NCBI GenBank assembly: GCA_016124585.1
Contig: WGNL01000013.1
Coordinates: 186,001-250,000 of the forward strand
DNA length: 64,000 nucleotides
DNA from: Bacteroidota bacterium
GTDB lineage: Bacteria > Bacteroidota > Bacteroidia > Chitinophagales > Saprospiraceae
Reading direction: 5' to 3'
A program made the translations under genes and the position numbers. The notes under the pieces are model-generated. The model was not told the origin of the DNA. It did no database searches and saw only the letters and a program-made list of their open reading frames with translations. This document shows positions 16,607-24,481 of the stretch, piece after piece (the stretch's first letter is position 1; every line of letters begins with the position of its first letter).

Positions 16607-17644
16607 TCAAATATTATTAGGATTCAGCGCTCCTTCGCCCAGCGTCACCTTATCACCATGTGGAAGTGCCGCTGTTTCCAATTGTTTTTCTTCGAAACGT
16701 TCACCTTCATCGCTTTCATAGTGATTGGCGGAGATAACCGAATGTCTGTCCACATGCGTAATTTCATCAATCACCCAATCGTTTGTGTGTTTCTTCTCGA
16801 AGCGGCATTCGTTGCAAATCCAGCCAGCCTCGCCGTTTTCCAGTTTGGCCACTTCGTCGAATTCGTCCTTGCGGGCAGTCACCCGAAGGATTTCCTCGCC
16901 TTTGTACCAGAGGCGAACCTTGCCGCAGCATTTTTCGCAATGGCGATGCGCCTCCACCGGCTTGGTGTACCATACCCGGCTCTTGAAGCGGAAAGTCCTG
17001 TCGGTCAAAGCACCAACTGGGCAGACATCAATCACGTTGCCGGAAAAATCGTTGTCAATCGCCTGTTCGATATAGGTGGAAATCTCCGCATGGTCGCCCC
17101 GGCCGATGACACCATGAACCCTGCCGTCCGTAATTTGCTCACAAACCTTCACGCAGCGGTAGCAGAGGATACAGCGGTTCATGTGCAGCTTGATTTTGTC
17201 GCCAATATCAATCGGCTCGAAAGTGCGGCGGCGGAATTCGCTGCGGGTGTCCAATTTGCCATGCTCGTAGCCGAGGTCTTGTAGCTTGCATTCACCTGCT
17301 TGGTCGCAGACGGGACAGTCGAGCGGGTGGTTGATTAGCAAGAACTCGGTAACGCCCGCCCTAGCCTCAATCACTTCCGGCGAGGTTTCGTTGCGCACGA
17401 CCATGCCATCCATCACCGTGGTGCGGCAGCTTGGCACCAGCTTGGGCATGGGCCGTGGGTCTTTGGCCGAGCCTTGTTCCACCTTCACGAGGCAGGTACG
17501 GCAGTAGCCGCCGCTTCCCTTCAGCGAGGAGTAGTAGCACATGGCTGGCGGCACGAGGTCGCCGCCAATCATGCGGGCCGCATTGAGAATCGTCGTGCCT
17601 TCGGGCACTTCGATTTGGAAATCGTCTATGGTTACGAGTGGCAT
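16607..17644 (-). CDS. nuoG: NADH-quinone oxidoreductase subunit G, short form
   Basis: This subunit carries iron-sulfur clusters of the electron path. The 345-residue protein has the [2Fe-2S] ligands C36, C48, C51 and C73, the His-Cys3 cluster H106/C110/C113/C119, and the [4Fe-4S] ligands C158, C161, C164 and C208. It stops after a partial zinc-ribbon-like region (EKCCGK, ICNEC) and lacks the large molybdopterin-like C-terminal domain of the roughly 900-residue E. coli protein. Short NuoG proteins of this kind are known in Bacteroidota, so this is probably not a truncation. Confidence 0.93.
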   Translation of the reverse strand: MPLVTIDDFQIEVPEGTTILNAARMIGGDLVPPAMCYYSSLKGSGGYCRTCLVKVEQGSAKDPRPMPKLVPSCRTTVMDGMVVRNETSPEVIEARAGVTEFLLINHPLDCPVCDQAGECKLQDLGYEHGKLDTRSEFRRRTFEPIDIGDKIKLHMNRCILCYRCVKVCEQITDGRVHGVIGRGDHAEISTYIEQAIDNDFSGNVIDVCPVGALTDRTFRFKSRVWYTKPVEAHRHCEKCCGKVRLWYKGEEILRVTARKDEFDEVAKLENGEAGWICNECRFEKKHTNDWVIDEITHVDRHSVISANHYESDEGERFEEKQLETAALPHGDKVTLGEGALNPNNI

Positions 17645-17662
17645 TTACCTAAGTTCAAATAT

Positions 17663-18340
17663 TTATTCAGCGATTCCCAACATTGGAGCATCACCTATTT
17701 TCATTCTGAGGTTTTTCAATTTTTCAATTGGATAAAAAAATGAGATGTCTTCAATTGAACCAATTTTCAAAACAAAGGGTGAATTTTCACCTCTATCAAC
17801 GAAGACTCTGTATTCACTTTGGTGCTTAAATCGTTTTGGTTTATAAAAAACATTTAGGTCACCTGTGTGAGCATTCTCATCATAGTATTCAACTAAGCCC
17901 ATTGTGGGTTGAATGTTGAGCTCATTAAGCGCATTTTTTACCCTATTCAGAAACTCACTTGGATTATTGATTATTAAAAATGCGTTGCCAAATTCCATCA
18001 ACTTCTCATCTAATTTCTCAAATTCAGAAACAAGTTCTGATGTTACTGCAATCAGAGAGAAAATGTTACCAGTTAGCCCTGCATTGTCTATCCTCATGTG
18101 AGCCGTAGTTAAATTGGGACTTGGGCCAAGCTTAGTAAAATTAATTTCCCTTTCCTCCAACTTAACGGTAAACCAATCCATCTGCTCAATTCTTTCGATT
18201 CCTTCAAAATCGTCTCGCCTTTCAACATTTGTCTCGATGGCTTTATGGTGGTTGATTGGGTTCATATAAAGGATACCCTCTTTTTGAGTTTGCCTCAAAT
18301 ATTTTTCATCAGCTATCCTTATGAAAAATGAAATCTTCAT
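17663..18340 (-). CDS. Unknown protein, possibly DUF2971-like
   Basis: From ATG 18340 the product has 225 residues and no signal peptide. The order RIADEKYLRQTQKEGILYMNP, then DDFEGI, a central GNAFLIINNPSEFLNRVKNAL and a late KHQSEYRVFVDRG recalls DUF2971-type proteins, but the match is loose. The sequence is AT-rich: bases 17941-18000 hold 20 G+C of 60, while nuoF next to it is GC-rich. It sits between nuoF (16-base gap) and nuoG (18-base gap). It looks like a later insertion into the operon. The role is unknown. Confidence 0.6.
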   Translation of the reverse strand: MKISFFIRIADEKYLRQTQKEGILYMNPINHHKAIETNVERRDDFEGIERIEQMDWFTVKLEEREINFTKLGPSPNLTTAHMRIDNAGLTGNIFSLIAVTSELVSEFEKLDEKLMEFGNAFLIINNPSEFLNRVKNALNELNIQPTMGLVEYYDENAHTGDLNVFYKPKRFKHQSEYRVFVDRGENSPFVLKIGSIEDISFFYPIEKLKNLRMKIGDAPMLGIAE

Positions 18341-18356
18341 TTGCTTCAATGAATAT

Positions 18357-19697
18357 TTAAACCGTCTCCAACCGATTCACCCGATAATAATGCCTTACCT
18401 CCCTTATCCCCTCCGGCCTCGTCACATACTCCTCAAACTCATGCCGGAAATGCCGAATCGCTGCCGCAACGGGCCAGGCCGCAGCCTCGCCGAGCGGGCA
18501 GATAGTCTTGCCCTCGATTTTGCTTTGCACGTCCCAGAGCAGGTCAATGTCTGCCAAGGTACCTTTGCCAGCGAGGATTTTTTGGATGATGCGCTCCATC
18601 CAACCCGTGCCTTCCCGACAGGGGCTGCATTGGCCGCAGCTCTCGTGGTGGTAGAAACGGGCGAAGGTGTAGAGGTTCCTGACGATGCTCGTGTCCTCGT
18701 CCATGACGATGAAGCCGCCGCTGCCGAGCATCGTGCCCGTTGCGAAGCCGCCATCGCCGAGACTTTCGTAGCTCATGAGGCGGGGTTCCCCGGTGGCGGT
18801 TTTCAGGATGAGGTGCTTGGGCAGGATGGGCACGGACGAACCGCCCGCTACCACGGCCTTCAAGTCCTTGCCGTTGCGGATGCCGCCGCAGTACTCGTCG
18901 GAGTAGATGAACTCCTCAACGGGAACGCCGAGCTCGATTTCGTAAACCCCCGGCTTGTTGATATGGCCACTGGCCGAGATGAGCTTAGTTCCCGTGCTCT
19001 TGCCGATGCCAATGCCAGCGTAGGCGTCGCCACCCATTTCGATGATAGGCACGACGGCGGCGATGGTTTCCACGTTATTTACCACCGTGGGACAGTCCCA
19101 AAGCCCCTTTACGGCCGGGAATGGCGGCTTGAGGCGGGGATTGCCACGCTTGCCTTCGAGGCTTTCGAGCAGGGCGGTCTCCTCGCCGCAGATGTAGGCA
19201 CCCGCCCCGATTTGCACGTAGCAATCGTGGTCGAAGCCGCTGCCGAGAATGTTCTCGCCGAGCAATCCGGCGGCGTAAGCCTCGTCAATCGCCTTTTCGA
19301 GGATGCGCAGGATGTAGAAATACTCGCCCCGAATGTAGATGTACGAAGTCCTTGCCCCCAGCGCAAAGCTGCTGGCTATCATCCCTTCGATGAGCAGGTG
19401 CGGGATGCGCTCCATCAGGTAGCGGTCCTTGAAAGTGCCGGGTTCGCTCTCGTCGGCATTGCAGACGAGGTAGCGTGGCACTCCCTCCGGCTTGGCCAAG
19501 AAGCTCCACTTCATGCCCGTCGGGAAGCCCGCACCGCCCCGGCCCCGCAGGCCGGACTTCTTCACCTCCTCCACAATGGCATCCGGGGCCATGCCGAGCG
19601 CCTTCTTCAAGCCCTCGTAGCCCCCGTACTTCTGGTACACCTCCAAGGTGTTGATGCCGGGGATGTGGTCGTTTTTAATTAGTATTTTTCGAGACAT
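18357..19697 (-). CDS. nuoF: NADH-quinone oxidoreductase subunit F (NADH/FMN)
   Basis: NuoF oxidises NADH through FMN. The 446-residue protein shows the glycine-rich GLRGRGGAGFPTG (49-61), the ADESEPGTFKDR nucleotide-binding stretch (81-92), ICGEETALLESLEGKRG, and the [4Fe-4S] ligands C354, C357, C360 and C400. Base composition is strikingly GC-rich compared with the inserted genes on both sides (41 G+C of 60 at 18841-18900). That richness also creates a long false frame on the opposite strand. Upstream lies a 404-base gap with a repeat array. Confidence 0.97.
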   Translation of the reverse strand: MSRKILIKNDHIPGINTLEVYQKYGGYEGLKKALGMAPDAIVEEVKKSGLRGRGGAGFPTGMKWSFLAKPEGVPRYLVCNADESEPGTFKDRYLMERIPHLLIEGMIASSFALGARTSYIYIRGEYFYILRILEKAIDEAYAAGLLGENILGSGFDHDCYVQIGAGAYICGEETALLESLEGKRGNPRLKPPFPAVKGLWDCPTVVNNVETIAAVVPIIEMGGDAYAGIGIGKSTGTKLISASGHINKPGVYEIELGVPVEEFIYSDEYCGGIRNGKDLKAVVAGGSSVPILPKHLILKTATGEPRLMSYESLGDGGFATGTMLGSGGFIVMDEDTSIVRNLYTFARFYHHESCGQCSPCREGTGWMERIIQKILAGKGTLADIDLLWDVQSKIEGKTICPLGEAAAWPVAAAIRHFRHEFEEYVTRPEGIREVRHYYRVNRLETV

Positions 19698-19751
19698 TTT
19701 GTCTTAATTCTTCTAAGCAATTGATTTTCAATGGGTTAAAAAATCATATTA

Positions 19752-19961
19752 CGCTTAGCAATCATTGTAAGGTTTCCCAAAAACTGCGTTGTTTTATCCA
19801 AATACTACTTCAGGTTGCCGAAACTTAACGTAAAGTCGTCGCAACTGGTAGTTAAGTTCTTACAACTTGACGTTAGGTTATGACAACTGGTAGTTAGGTT
19901 ACTGTAACCAAAAGCAAACTAACAGTAAACAAATGTCGGATGACAGTAACCAAATGTTCGG
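19752..19961. repeat. Degenerate tandem array with 21-bp period upstream of nuoF
   Basis: Six successive units of exactly 21 bases start at 19836, 19857, 19878, 19899, 19920 and 19941. They share a core like CAACTGGTAGTTA-GG or GTAACCAAA. Less clear units extend left in the same phase to about 19752. Units differ by several bases, unlike CRISPR repeats, and there are no constant spacers. It occupies about half of the 404-base gap 19698-20101. The rest of that gap holds two short GC hairpins (CCGCAA/TTGCGG near 20000 and GCCACAAG/CTTGCGGC near 20080) and no gene I can support. Confidence 0.7.
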
Positions 19962-20101
19962 TTTTAATTGGCTTTTTGTCATTGCTGCAGGCAATCCGCA
20001 ACGTCTTGCGGGGCTGCCCTCATGGCTTTGCTGTTTCCCTTCAGGAATGACAAAATTGGAGTTTGGCTATTGCCACAAGCATTCTTGCGGCAGCAGGGTT
20101 A

Positions 20102-20419
20102 TTAATCAAGCCAATCGAAAGGAATGTCCTCTAAAATTCCTTTTACTTTTGATAATCTAAATCCAATTGGTCTTGATATTTCAATTACTAGCTTCTTCTT
20201 TTTTTTCTCATTTATTTCCCTAACAATCTCTTGAATATTAGATTTCCGAAGCCAAATGGACATTTTTTTTTGACTTTTCGTGTCCTCTGAAAAAGCACTG
20301 ATTAGATATTTAGGATAATTGTCTTCATAAACAACCCACTCTCCATAACTGAAATCTGAAAGCGAAGCCCAGTACCTTATTCCAAATAGTGTCAATATTT
20401 TTTCTATTGCAATTTCCAT
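20102..20419 (-). CDS. Unknown small protein in the nuo locus
   Basis: From ATG 20419 the product has 105 residues: MEIAIEKILTLFGIRYWASLSD, then a Lys-rich stretch (REINEKKKKKLVIEI) and an acidic end (EDIPFDWLD). There is no signal peptide or membrane span and no family I recognise. It starts one base after the nuoE stop, so translation is probably coupled. An in-frame extension to 20452 would overlap nuoE and is rejected. The sequence is AT-rich compared with nuoE and nuoF, suggesting later acquisition. Confidence 0.55.
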   Translation of the reverse strand: MEIAIEKILTLFGIRYWASLSDFSYGEWVVYEDNYPKYLISAFSEDTKSQKKMSIWLRKSNIQEIVREINEKKKKKLVIEISRPIGFRLSKVKGILEDIPFDWLD

Positions 20420-20420
20420 C

Positions 20421-20942
20421 TCAACAATACCTACTCCTCTCCCCCTTTCCATCCCATTCCTTCACCAGCGCATCTACCTTTTCCAGTGTAAGGTTCTCAT
20501 GAAAGTCCGCCCCAATCATCATCATCGGAGCTGTGCCGCAAGAGCCGAGGCATTCGACGGTCTTGAGGGTGAACTTGCCATCGGGCGTGGTCTGGCCTTT
20601 TTTGATGCCGAGCTTTTGCTCCAGGTGCTTCACGATGTCGTCAGCCCCCATCAACCAGCAGGAACTGGTGTGGCAAACCTCAATGAGGCACTTGCCCACT
20701 GGTTCGAGGTTGAACATTGAGTAGAACGAGGCCACTTCATAAACTTCGATGGGCTGGAGTTCGAGAAGTGAGGCCACGTAGTCCATCACTGGTACGCTCA
20801 GCCAACCGTCGAACTCGGCCTGCGCCAAGTGCAGCACTGGGAGGAGCGCCGATTTTTGGCGGCCAGCTGGGTAGCGCTTGATGGTCCTTTGCGCCAAGGC
20901 CAAGGTTTCGTCGCTGAATTTTATGTATTGAGTTGTGGTCAT
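20421..20942 (-). CDS. nuoE: NADH-quinone oxidoreductase subunit E
   Basis: This thioredoxin-like subunit holds the [2Fe-2S] cluster N1a beside NuoF. From ATG 20942 it has 173 residues with ligands C90, C95 (CHTSSC), C131 and C135 (CLGSC). The open frame extends to 21017, but those 25 extra residues (CARGFPFRGQGL) are a translation of the upstream E2 repeat, not protein. The 3' end is directly followed by the small unknown gene. Confidence 0.95.
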   Translation of the reverse strand: MTTTQYIKFSDETLALAQRTIKRYPAGRQKSALLPVLHLAQAEFDGWLSVPVMDYVASLLELQPIEVYEVASFYSMFNLEPVGKCLIEVCHTSSCWLMGADDIVKHLEQKLGIKKGQTTPDGKFTLKTVECLGSCGTAPMMMIGADFHENLTLEKVDALVKEWDGKGERSRYC

Positions 20943-20966
20943 TTTATTACTTCTGCCTTGACTTAA

Positions 20967-21102
20967 CCCCTGACCCCTAAAGGGGAACCCACGGGCACAC
21001 AGGTGTAGGAACTTCAAAGAATAATTTAAAAAGTTATCGGCAATCCTCAGTTGGATTATCCAAAAACTGACTGGATTTAGGTTCCCCTTTAGGGGTCAGG
21101 GG
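20967..21102 (+). repeat. Inverted-repeat element, copy E2 (136 bp)
   Basis: The left end CCCCTGACCCCTAAAGGGG plus AACCC (20967-20990) and right end 21080-21102 are exact reverse complements over 23 bases. From the left end, 17 bases (with GCACA) lead to GGAACTTCAA at 21008. The right end is preceded by ATTTA. It fills the gap between the DUF559 gene, whose stop begins 2 bases from the repeat, and nuoE. It has no coding capacity and resembles a MITE or large REP element. Confidence 0.75.
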
Positions 21103-21103
21103 T

Positions 21104-21487
21104 CTATCGCCGTAAACTCGCCCTGATTTTCACCAAAACCTCCTCCAAGTTTGTCAAAACCTCATGGTTCGTAAATCGAATGATTTTCAAACCAGAAGCT
21201 TCAATACGCATAGTTCTTTCTTCATCATATTCCTTTTGGTTAGGGTCGAGGTGGTACTCGCCGTCCACTTCTACTGCCAGTTTTACTTCATGGCAGTAGA
21301 AATCAACGACATAAGAACCGATTGCGTGTTGGTTCCTGAACTTGAATCCATCCAACTTCTTTAAGCGGATGGCCTCCCATAATGCGGCTTCGGCAGGGGT
21401 GTTTTGCTGCCGATTTTTTTTAGCATTTTCAAATACACTGGGCATTGCCCCTTGGTGCATTGGGATTTTGTCGTGTGGGTTTTCCAT
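21104..21487 (-). CDS. DUF559 endonuclease-like protein
   Basis: From ATG 21487 the product has 127 residues. The core is that of the DUF559/Vsr-like nuclease fold: NTPAEAALWEAIRLKKLDGFKF, a QHAIGSYVVDFYCHEVKLAVEVDGEYH segment with the acidic catalytic-type residues (D in VVDFY, E-x-D in VEVDG), and a late GLKIIRFTNHEVLTNLEEVL. No complex I role is known. It sits between nuoD and nuoE and is bracketed by elements E1 and E2. An open extension to 21538 translates the repeat (GSPLGGRG) and is rejected as a start. Confidence 0.85.
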   Translation of the reverse strand: MENPHDKIPMHQGAMPSVFENAKKNRQQNTPAEAALWEAIRLKKLDGFKFRNQHAIGSYVVDFYCHEVKLAVEVDGEYHLDPNQKEYDEERTMRIEASGLKIIRFTNHEVLTNLEEVLVKIRASLRR

Positions 21488-21512
21488 AGTATTTGGTTTT
21501 CTCGTGATATTA

Positions 21513-21644
21513 CCTCTGCCCCCTAAAGGGGAACCCACAGAGGCACAATCGTCGGAACTTCAATATTTTCAAGTTTACTGCTTAATTTAACTATCGAATT
21601 AAGCTGGGAATGAATGATTTAGGTTCCCCTTTAGGGGTCAGGGG
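21513..21644 (+). repeat. Inverted-repeat element, copy E1 (132 bp)
   Basis: The left end at 21513-21536 (CCTCTGCCCCCTAAAGGGG plus AACCC) pairs with the right end 21622-21644 with two mismatches. As in E2, exactly 17 bases containing GCACA separate the left end from GGAACTTCAA (box at 21554). ATTTA precedes the right end. It lies between nuoD (stop 12 bases away) and the DUF559 gene, in the same orientation as E2. Confidence 0.75.
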
Positions 21645-21655
21645 TCGCCGCCACG

Positions 21656-22852
21656 TCACGCATCCAATTCCCCCGCAATCACATTCAAACTACTCATCGT
21701 CAAAATCGCATCGCTGAGCATCGCCCCTTTTATCATCTCCGGGTAGGCCTGATAATAAATAAAGCAAGGCCGACGAAAATGCAAGCGGAACGGCGTCCGC
21801 CCACCATCGCTGATGAGGTAGAAACCCAATTCGCCATTGCCCCCTTCGACACTGTGATAAACCTCGCCCTTTGGCACGTCCATCTCGCCCATCACGATTT
21901 TGAATTGGTAAATCAGTGCCTCCATTTTGGAGTACACATCTTCTTTTGGCGGCAAGTAAAAATCTGGCACATCGGCGTGGATAGGGCCGTCCGGCATGTT
22001 CTTCATCGCCTGTTGGATGATGCCGAGGCTCTGTTTCATTTCTTCCAAACGAACCATGAAGCGGTCGTAAGTATCGCCATTGGTACCGACAGGGATTTGA
22101 AAATCAAAATCCTCATAGCTGCTGTAAGGGTTCATCACCCGCACATCGTAGTCCACACCAGCGGCACGGAGATTGGGTCCGGTGAAACCGTAAGCCAAAG
22201 CTCGCTCTGCACTGATAGGCCCAACGTTGATGGTGCGGTCCATGAAGATGCGGTTGCGGAGCAGCAGGTTTTCGAATTCTTGGAGCTTTTCGGGGAAATG
22301 CTTCACGAAATACTCCAGTTTCTCCCAAGCTTTTGGGGAGAAATCACGTTCCATACCTCCGATGCGACCCGTGTTGGTCGTCAATCTTGCGCCACAAACT
22401 TCTTCGAAAATCTCGTAGATATGTTCCCGCTCCTGAAAGATGTAAAGGAAGCCCGATAGCGCACCAGTATCCACCCCAATGACCGAGTCACAAATGATGT
22501 GGTCGGCGATGCGGGCCAATTCCATGATGATGACCCGGATGTACTGCGCCCGCTTGGGCACTTCGCAGCCGATGAGCTTCTCGACCGTCATGTGCCAGCC
22601 CATATTGTTGATCGGGGCCGAGCAATAGTTGAGGCGGTCGGTGATGGGGGCGATTTGGTTGTACGGCCTGCGCTCAGCCAGCTTTTCGAAGGCTCGATGG
22701 ATGTACCCGACGGTAGGCTCGGCTGACACGATGATTTCCCCGTCCATCTTCAGGATGTTTTGGAAAATACCATGCGTGGCAGGGTGCGTTGGACCGAGGT
22801 TCAGCGTCGTGTATTCCTTTTCAGGAACGAGTATGTTTTGATTCTCTGTCAT
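21656..22852 (-). CDS. nuoD: NADH-quinone oxidoreductase subunit D
   Basis: NuoD forms the quinone-binding pocket with NuoB. The 398-residue protein shows NLGPTHPATHGIFQNIL with the pocket histidines, IGYIHRAFEKLAE-type helix (here VGYIHRAFEKLAE), the RIGGMERDF region and the C-terminal SLNVIAGELDA. No NuoC domain is fused; nuoC is a separate gene upstream. The gap to nuoC contains a 28-bp perfect hairpin. Confidence 0.96.
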   Translation of the reverse strand: MTENQNILVPEKEYTTLNLGPTHPATHGIFQNILKMDGEIIVSAEPTVGYIHRAFEKLAERRPYNQIAPITDRLNYCSAPINNMGWHMTVEKLIGCEVPKRAQYIRVIIMELARIADHIICDSVIGVDTGALSGFLYIFQEREHIYEIFEEVCGARLTTNTGRIGGMERDFSPKAWEKLEYFVKHFPEKLQEFENLLLRNRIFMDRTINVGPISAERALAYGFTGPNLRAAGVDYDVRVMNPYSSYEDFDFQIPVGTNGDTYDRFMVRLEEMKQSLGIIQQAMKNMPDGPIHADVPDFYLPPKEDVYSKMEALIYQFKIVMGEMDVPKGEVYHSVEGGNGELGFYLISDGGRTPFRLHFRRPCFIYYQAYPEMIKGAMLSDAILTMSSLNVIAGELDA

Positions 22853-22888
22853 TTATGAAAAAAACATTTCACAAAGCTTAGTTATTCT

Positions 22889-22947
22889 GTCGTGGAATCC
22901 CAACCCTGTTAGGGTTTTGAACCCTAACAGGGTTGGGATTCCACGAC
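22889..22947. repeat. 28-bp perfect hairpin between nuoC and nuoD
   Basis: The arm 22889-22916 (GTCGTGGAATCCCAACCCTG and 8 more bases) is the exact complement of 22920-22947. The loop is only 3 bases. Each arm also contains the self-complementary AACCCTGTTAGGGTT. No T-run follows. Predicted stability in mRNA is very high. Confidence 0.9.
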
Positions 22948-22951
22948 CAAC

Positions 22952-23470
22952 TCACCTTCCAAACTTCGCATCATCCTTATCATGTTTCCCAAGGTCTTCC
23001 AACGGATACTGTTTCCTCATTGGATGATAATTCATTTCATCCATGTTTAAAATGCGCCGCAGGTCAGGGTGTCCGACAAAATTGAAACCAAAGAAATCGT
23101 ATTCCTGACGCTCCATCCAATTGGCCGTTGGCCAAAGGGCGGAAACAGTTGGAACGTCGAGGTCATTCTCACCCATGAAAATCTTGATGCGCAATCGCCT
23201 ATTTTCGGGCATATTGTGCAACTGGTACATCATACCGAACTCGCCGCCTTCGTAATTGGGGACATGCAATCCGCAGAGGGTGGTCAAGAAGGTGAAGCCC
23301 ATGCTGGGGTCGTTTTTCAAAAAGGCCAAAATGTCAATAATTGCCTTCTTCTCAACGACGATGACCGGGAAATCATAGGCCTGCTCTACATTGAGTACCT
23401 GCTCCCCAAAATTCTCTCGAAGCCGCCCGGCGACTTCTTCCAGCCAGTCTATTTCAATCGGTATTTTCAT
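22952..23470 (-). CDS. nuoC: NADH-quinone oxidoreductase subunit C
   Basis: NuoC is the 30-kDa-type peripheral subunit of complex I. From ATG 23470 it has 172 residues with the family signature WMERQEYDFFGFNFVGHPDLRRILNMD near the C-terminus. A TTG immediately upstream is ignored. The start is 8 bases after the stop of the lipoprotein gene. Confidence 0.94.
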   Translation of the reverse strand: MKIPIEIDWLEEVAGRLRENFGEQVLNVEQAYDFPVIVVEKKAIIDILAFLKNDPSMGFTFLTTLCGLHVPNYEGGEFGMMYQLHNMPENRRLRIKIFMGENDLDVPTVSALWPTANWMERQEYDFFGFNFVGHPDLRRILNMDEMNYHPMRKQYPLEDLGKHDKDDAKFGR

Positions 23471-23477
23471 CAAGGCA

Positions 23478-23909
23478 CTATTTTTTTTGTTGCTGTTTGC
23501 CCTTTACTGAAATTCCCAACCCTGTGACTTCAACAGCCCTTCGGTAATAATTTACAATCAACAATGGGATTACCAATTTCTTGACTTTTTGCCTTGGCAA
23601 AAGCAGACCATCAGAATTGGGCAGTTTTTCCACCGCTTCGTAATAAGCATTATCATACAATTCCTCAGCAGTTTTGTGCTTTCCTATAGGTATAAAAAGC
23701 AAATAAAACTGAGAACTACTGGCAGTCCCCGATGTAGATCCCAAAACCTCGTATTCATCCCGTTTCAGGGGTTCAATTTCAGCAGTTGGGTTACTGATGC
23801 TAATTTGGGTGTTTTGACTCTTCCGACCCAGCCCGAAACCAATGCCGCATGAATTCAAACTTGTGAGAAATATTGCAAACGCCAGTGCCTTGAGAATCGG
23901 TTGCTTCAT
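23478..23909 (-). CDS. Lipoprotein of unknown function inside the nuo operon
   Basis: The 143-residue product has a lipoprotein signal (ALAFAIFLTSLNSC, then GIGFGLG). A mature domain reads YEVLGSTSGTASSSQFYLLFIPIGKHKTAEELYDNAYYEAVEK, a pattern of small Bacteroidota lipoproteins resembling DUF6567/TRL-like families, though I am unsure of the family. It sits between nuoB (26-base gap) and nuoC, so it is probably cotranscribed. No complex I function can be claimed. Confidence 0.65.
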   Translation of the reverse strand: MKQPILKALAFAIFLTSLNSCGIGFGLGRKSQNTQISISNPTAEIEPLKRDEYEVLGSTSGTASSSQFYLLFIPIGKHKTAEELYDNAYYEAVEKLPNSDGLLLPRQKVKKLVIPLLIVNYYRRAVEVTGLGISVKGKQQQKK

Positions 23910-23935
23910 AATTTAATCAGCTAATTGTTTTGTTT

Positions 23936-24481
23936 TTATTCCAATCCGTAGTTAGCCTGCATTTCTTTATACTCAGCAGAATGTCGGCGGCGTAAGCTTT
24001 CATTTTTTGCCAGTTCTTGAATTTTCAGAATCCCATCCAACACCTGTTCTGGGCGTGGCGGACAGCCGGGGATATACACATCCACGGGGATGATGCGGTC
24101 AATGCCCTGCAAGACCGAATAGGTATCGAAAATGCCGCCACTGCTGGCACAGGCACCCATCGAAAGCACCCATTTTGGCTCGGCCATCTGCTCATAAACT
24201 TGCCGCAGGATGGGTCCCATTTTCTTCGCAATGGTTCCCATAACCATCAGCAAATCGGCTTGGCGGGCGGAGAAGCTAAGACGCTCGGCACCGAAGCGGC
24301 CAAGGTCGTAGTGAGCCGCCATCGTCGCCATGAATTCAATGCCGCAGCAGGAGGTGGCGAATGGCAGCGGCCAAAGCGAATTGGCACGGGCAAGACCGAC
24401 CACCTTGTCGAGCGAGGTAGCGAAAAAGCCTGCGCCTTCAATGCCGGGCGGCGTATTTTCTGGACGGATGTCAATATTCAT
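23936..24481 (-). CDS. nuoB: NADH-quinone oxidoreductase subunit B
   Basis: NuoB holds cluster N2, the last iron-sulfur centre before quinone. From ATG 24481 it has 181 residues with the four expected ligands C45 and C46 (SCCGIEF), C111 (GACASSGG) and C140 (PGCPPRPE). The frame is open to 24535, but the additional AIRNSKSA-type residues are a translation of the intergenic repeat, so I reject that start. Confidence 0.96.
   Translation of the reverse strand: MNIDIRPENTPPGIEGAGFFATSLDKVVGLARANSLWPLPFATSCCGIEFMATMAAHYDLGRFGAERLSFSARQADLLMVMGTIAKKMGPILRQVYEQMAEPKWVLSMGACASSGGIFDTYSVLQGIDRIIPVDVYIPGCPPRPEQVLDGILKIQELAKNESLRRRHSAEYKEMQANYGLE

Noticed and set aside
16607-17644. NuoG as a truncated pseudogene
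   Set aside because: All iron-sulfur ligands are intact, and short NuoG forms without the molybdopterin-like domain are known in this phylum.
18321-19682. Long plus-strand open frame opposite nuoF (453 codons)
   Set aside because: It is a mirror of the GC-rich nuoF gene. Its translation is Ala/Val/Asp-rich without motifs and it has no promoter.
19752-19961. 21-bp repeats as a possible CRISPR array
   Set aside because: Units are adjacent with no spacers, strongly divergent from each other, and no cas genes are nearby.
20943-21017. N-terminal extension of nuoE (CARGFPFRGQGL)
   Set aside because: It is a translation of the E2 terminal repeat; the family start is at ATG 20942.
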